A stretch of 8,153 nt of DNA. It comes from CAZVJA01 sp964626885 (lineage in GTDB: Bacteria; Planctomycetota; Planctomycetia; Planctomycetales; Planctomycetaceae). How positions within the stretch are numbered: the first letter of the stretch is position 1; each line of letters begins with the position of its first letter. The notes beneath the pieces were generated by a model. It saw nothing but the letters and a program-made list of their open reading frames with translations. It ran no database searches and had not been told where the DNA came from. The DNA lies in assembly GCA_964626885.1 (NCBI GenBank), contig CAZVJA010000228.1, forward strand, positions 1-8,153, read 5' to 3'. Below are positions 5,355-8,153 of this stretch, piece after piece. The translations under genes were made by a program, and so were the position numbers.

Positions 5355-8153
5355 TCAATCCACATACAAAAACGCATTCGCGGCGAAGAGCATCTGGCAG
5401 AGGTCATGCCATGCGCGGCTTTCGGCGGCGGTTGCAAGATTCTGTTCGCCAAGTCCCTGTTGCGACGCTTTCTTCTCGGCAGCCTTCTCGGCATTTGCAA
5501 GCTGCGTGGTGTGCAGCATCGTTTGCTCATTGAGGAATCGGTCGGCGGCGGCCAGTTCCGCGTCATCGGGTCGGCGGCTGGTCGCGAGACGGAACGCAAG
5601 GTCGATCCGTTGCTTGTTGTCAGTCCCCGCGTCACGGGCCAGACGCTCGGCGAACTCCCCGGCCCGCGCGCGAACAAACTGCGAATTGAGCATCGCCAGC
5701 GATTGCAAAGGAATCGTCGACGTGCCGCGCACGGGACAGTTGGTGACGATCACCGGCGAGTCGAACAGCGCGAGCATGCTGTTGACCTGCGTGCGGCGCT
5801 GCTGCAAGTAAAATCCGCGACGGTGCGCTCCCGCGGCATCCTCGGCCACGGTGACGCCTCCATCCTCTTGCCGCTGGGTCGGCACGTACGGACCGTACAG
5901 TCGGTCGTCGAGCCGGCCGGCCAGGGTGAGCATCGCGTCGCGAATCGTCTCCGAGTCGAGACGCTGCGTCGGGAACCGCCACAACAGGCGATTGTCGGGA
6001 TCGGCAGCGAAAGCGTCGTCCCGCAACGCCGACGACTGCTGATAGACCGCCGATTGCAGAATCAGCCGATGCAGCGACTTGACGCTCCAGCCGCTCCGGA
6101 TGAATTCGTCTGCGAGATAATTCAGGAGTTCGGGATGCGACGGCTTCGCTCCCGAGACGCCGAAGTTGTCGGGAGTGGCCACCAGCCCGATTCCGAAGTG
6201 ATGCTGCCAGACCCGGTTGACGAACACCCGGGCCAACAGGCTGGAGGCGTGCGAATCGGGATGGGTCATCCACCGGGCGAAGGCGAGACGACGGCCGGTC
6301 GATTTCGCACCGGGAAACGGCGACTCGACGTGCAGCGATTCGTCCGGACCGCTGAGAGCGGCAAGCGCGGTGGGCTGGACGACCTCTGCCGGGTCGGCAT
6401 AGCTGCCGCGCTCGAGGCGGTGCACTTCCGGTGCATCGGCGAAGAGGTCGGTCACGAATGCAAGCGAACCGGGCTTCTCGCGGCGTTGTGCATCGACCTG
6501 CTTCAGCGATTGGGCAAGAACCTGCCGTCGTTTGGTATATTCCTCCGCGAACTGCTTCAGGGCCGGGTCGGCGTTGGGACTGCTCCCCGCCATCTGCGTC
6601 ACTTGCACGTTATCGACGACAAAGCTGCGACCGCAGCAATACTCGAACACAAAGGCCCCGTCTGGAAGATCACTGCCGGCGAGGTCGACCGTCTTCCCCT
6701 CCGGCATGCCGTCGACGATCTGCTCGAGACGGTATTTGTTCTCGCCGATGTTCGTCACCCGCACGCCGTAGATGCGGCCGGGCTTGTAGCCTGTGACGCC
6801 GATGGCACCGAGCGGTTTCGAATCGCCGCCGGGGTAATCGTAGTGAATCGCCGCGCCGCCGTCGGGGTTGCCGTCGAGCAGAATATTGCCGCCGGCGACG
6901 GGACTGCTGTCGTCGAAGTCGTGGGCGGCGATGAAATAGCCGACGCGCATCGCGGGAGTTCCAGCGGAGTCAACACGGTCGGCCTTGAGTTCGAACGTTG
7001 CCTCGACCCACTCTCCTTCGTGCGCGGGGGTCCAATCGAACTTGTCGCGCGTGCAGAGCCAGCGGTCGCCGGGGCTGCTGGATTCGACGATGCAGAGGGC
7101 GTCGTCGCGGATGAACGCCCCCGGCGCGGAGGAAGAATCGAGTTGAATCGCGGGCGAGCCGGCGGGGGTGTCGTCTCCCGGCGCGCGGTTCGCCCACTTC
7201 GTGGCGACTTTCGCTCCGTCGCCGTCAAAATCATCGCGGAACTTCAAAGCGCTCGGCGGAATGGTCGCGCGCATCCAGTTCGAGAATTCCAATTTCAATG
7301 CGGCGGCTTGCGAGTCGAGTTGCGTCGTTTCCGCTTCCCACTTCGCGAGTTCCGCCTCGGTCGCGACGTTCTGCACGCGCGAGCGCGGTTTGACCCACTG
7401 CTTTTCATGAAAGGCGGGAAAGGCAGGGTAGAAAATCGCCTGCAACTGATAGAACTCTTTGTGCTCGATCGGCTCGAATTTGTGCTCGTGACATTTCGCG
7501 CATTGGATCGTCAGCCCGAGCAGCGAATTGACGGTGATTTGCTGGGCCCCTTCGAGGACAGTCGCGCGGTCGGCCCGCACTTCGTCCGGGTTGCCGTCGC
7601 TTTCGCTGGTGCCGTCTTGGGCATTGCGGAGAAAGTGGGTAGCGGTAAGCAACTCCACCATCTCGTCGGTCACTTGCTGTCCGGCAACGTAGCCCGACAG
7701 TTCATCTCCGGCCAGCTGCTCCATCACGAAGCGATCGAACGGCTTGTCGCTGTTGAACGCGCGGACGACGTAGTCGCGATATTTGTATGCGAGCGGTCGA
7801 TCGGAATCGGCATTGAAGTAGCCGTTCGAGTCGGCGTAGCCCGCGACGTCGAGCCAGAACTTTCCCCAGCGCTCGCCATAATGGGGCGAAGCGAGTAGCC
7901 GATCGATCGCTTGCTCCCAGGCATTGAGCGCATCATCGGCGAGGAAGGCGGCGGTTTCTTCAGGACGCGGGGGGAGTCCCGTCAGGTCAAAGCAAAGTCG
8001 TCGATAGAGAGTCTCGCGATCGGCCTGTGGCGAAAGAGTGAGTGACCGTGCTTCGAGCTTACTTTCGATGAAGTGATCGACCGGTGTGCGAACCAGATCG
8101 GTGTGAACCACGGCGGGAACGGCCGGCCGGACGAGCTTCTGGAACGACCAATG
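5355..8153 (-). CDS. DUF1549/DUF1553 (PSD1) protein with CxxCH haem motif and inserted ConA-like domain, 5' end missing
   Basis: The window holds 932 C-terminal residues (numbered from the first codon at 8153); the gene continues past the right edge. The visible start HWSFQKLVRPAVPAV is the usual linker just before DUF1549, so the GTG at 8111 is not the true start. The missing part probably carries a signal peptide and often, in this family, a planctomycete cytochrome C (PSCyt1) domain. DUF1549 covers about residues 25-260 (LTGLPPRPEE, YGERWGKFWLDVAGYADSNG) and contains CAKCH (218-222, at 7488-7502), a c-type haem site. A glycine- and aspartate-rich beta-sandwich insert runs about 304-522, starting FRDDFDGDG, then a helical linker (about 530-560). 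DUF1553 follows at about 615-880 (RVWQHHFGIGLVATPDNFG, RRGFYLQ), and the C-terminus ends in the typical ANAFLYVD. It is expected outside the cytoplasm and paired with the DUF1501 protein. A redox role is inferred from the haem motif; the substrate is unknown. Confidence 0.95.
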   Translation of the reverse strand, partial: HWSFQKLVRPAVPAVVHTDLVRTPVDHFIESKLEARSLTLSPQADRETLYRRLCFDLTGLPPRPEETAAFLADDALNAWEQAIDRLLASPHYGERWGKFWLDVAGYADSNGYFNADSDRPLAYKYRDYVVRAFNSDKPFDRFVMEQLAGDELSGYVAGQQVTDEMVELLTATHFLRNAQDGTSESDGNPDEVRADRATVLEGAQQITVNSLLGLTIQCAKCHEHKFEPIEHKEFYQLQAIFYPAFPAFHEKQWVKPRSRVQNVATEAELAKWEAETTQLDSQAAALKLEFSNWMRATIPPSALKFRDDFDGDGAKVATKWANRAPGDDTPAGSPAIQLDSSSAPGAFIRDDALCIVESSSPGDRWLCTRDKFDWTPAHEGEWVEATFELKADRVDSAGTPAMRVGYFIAAHDFDDSSPVAGGNILLDGNPDGGAAIHYDYPGGDSKPLGAIGVTGYKPGRIYGVRVTNIGENKYRLEQIVDGMPEGKTVDLAGSDLPDGAFVFEYCCGRSFVVDNVQVTQMAGSSPNADPALKQFAEEYTKRRQVLAQSLKQVDAQRREKPGSLAFVTDLFADAPEVHRLERGSYADPAEVVQPTALAALSGPDESLHVESPFPGAKSTGRRLAFARWMTHPDSHASSLLARVFVNRVWQHHFGIGLVATPDNFGVSGAKPSHPELLNYLADEFIRSGWSVKSLHRLILQSAVYQQSSALRDDAFAADPDNRLLWRFPTQRLDSETIRDAMLTLAGRLDDRLYGPYVPTQRQEDGGVTVAEDAAGAHRRGFYLQQRRTQVNSMLALFDSPVIVTNCPVRGTSTIPLQSLAMLNSQFVRARAGEFAERLARDAGTDNKQRIDLAFRLATSRRPDDAELAAADRFLNEQTMLHTTQLANAEKAAEKKASQQGLGEQNLATAAESRAWHDLCQMLFAANAFLYVD

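Noticed and set aside
5406..7898. 830-codon plus-strand open frame opposite the DUF1553 gene
   Set aside because: It is antisense to a strongly conserved protein, Arg/Val-rich and without family motifs; long shadow frames are common opposite GC-rich genes.

Overview
The window looks like chromosomal DNA from a planctomycete (phylum Planctomycetota). The evidence is the protein families. A DUF1549/DUF1553 'PSD1' protein carries an internal c-type haem motif and lies directly upstream of a Tat-exported DUF1501 protein, an arrangement typical of planctomycetes and some related marine bacteria. All three recognisable genes lie on the minus strand, so transcription runs from high to low coordinates. 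The large plus-strand open frames opposite them are antisense shadows.

Layout from right to left, in transcription order: (1) 8153-5355, a DUF1549-DUF1553 protein that enters from beyond the right edge. Its visible part already begins inside the conserved module, and a roughly 220-residue concanavalin-like beta-sandwich is inserted between its two hallmark domains. (2) A 64-bp gap containing four perfect-length copies of a degenerate heptamer (TGANNGC). (3) 5290-3863, a complete DUF1501 protein with a twin-arginine signal. (4) A gene-free stretch of about 900 bp (3862-2963), packed with palindromes and inverted repeats, including a 23-bp inverted repeat bracketing 3151-3505. (5) 2962-221, a large exported protein that joins an N-terminal beta-propeller to a C-terminal PHP-like (DUF3604-like) metallohydrolase domain. 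(6) About 220 bp at the left edge with no convincing gene and one weak terminator-like hairpin.

Genes 1 and 2 probably form an operon and are expected to work together outside the cytoplasm. Their biochemical role is not established for the families, although they are often found near polysaccharide or sulfated-glycan degradation genes. The propeller-PHP protein is on the same strand but separated by the repeat-rich spacer, so it is probably its own transcription unit. It has a good Shine-Dalgarno sequence at an internal ATG (2962). No RNA gene, CRISPR array, transposase or complete mobile element was found.
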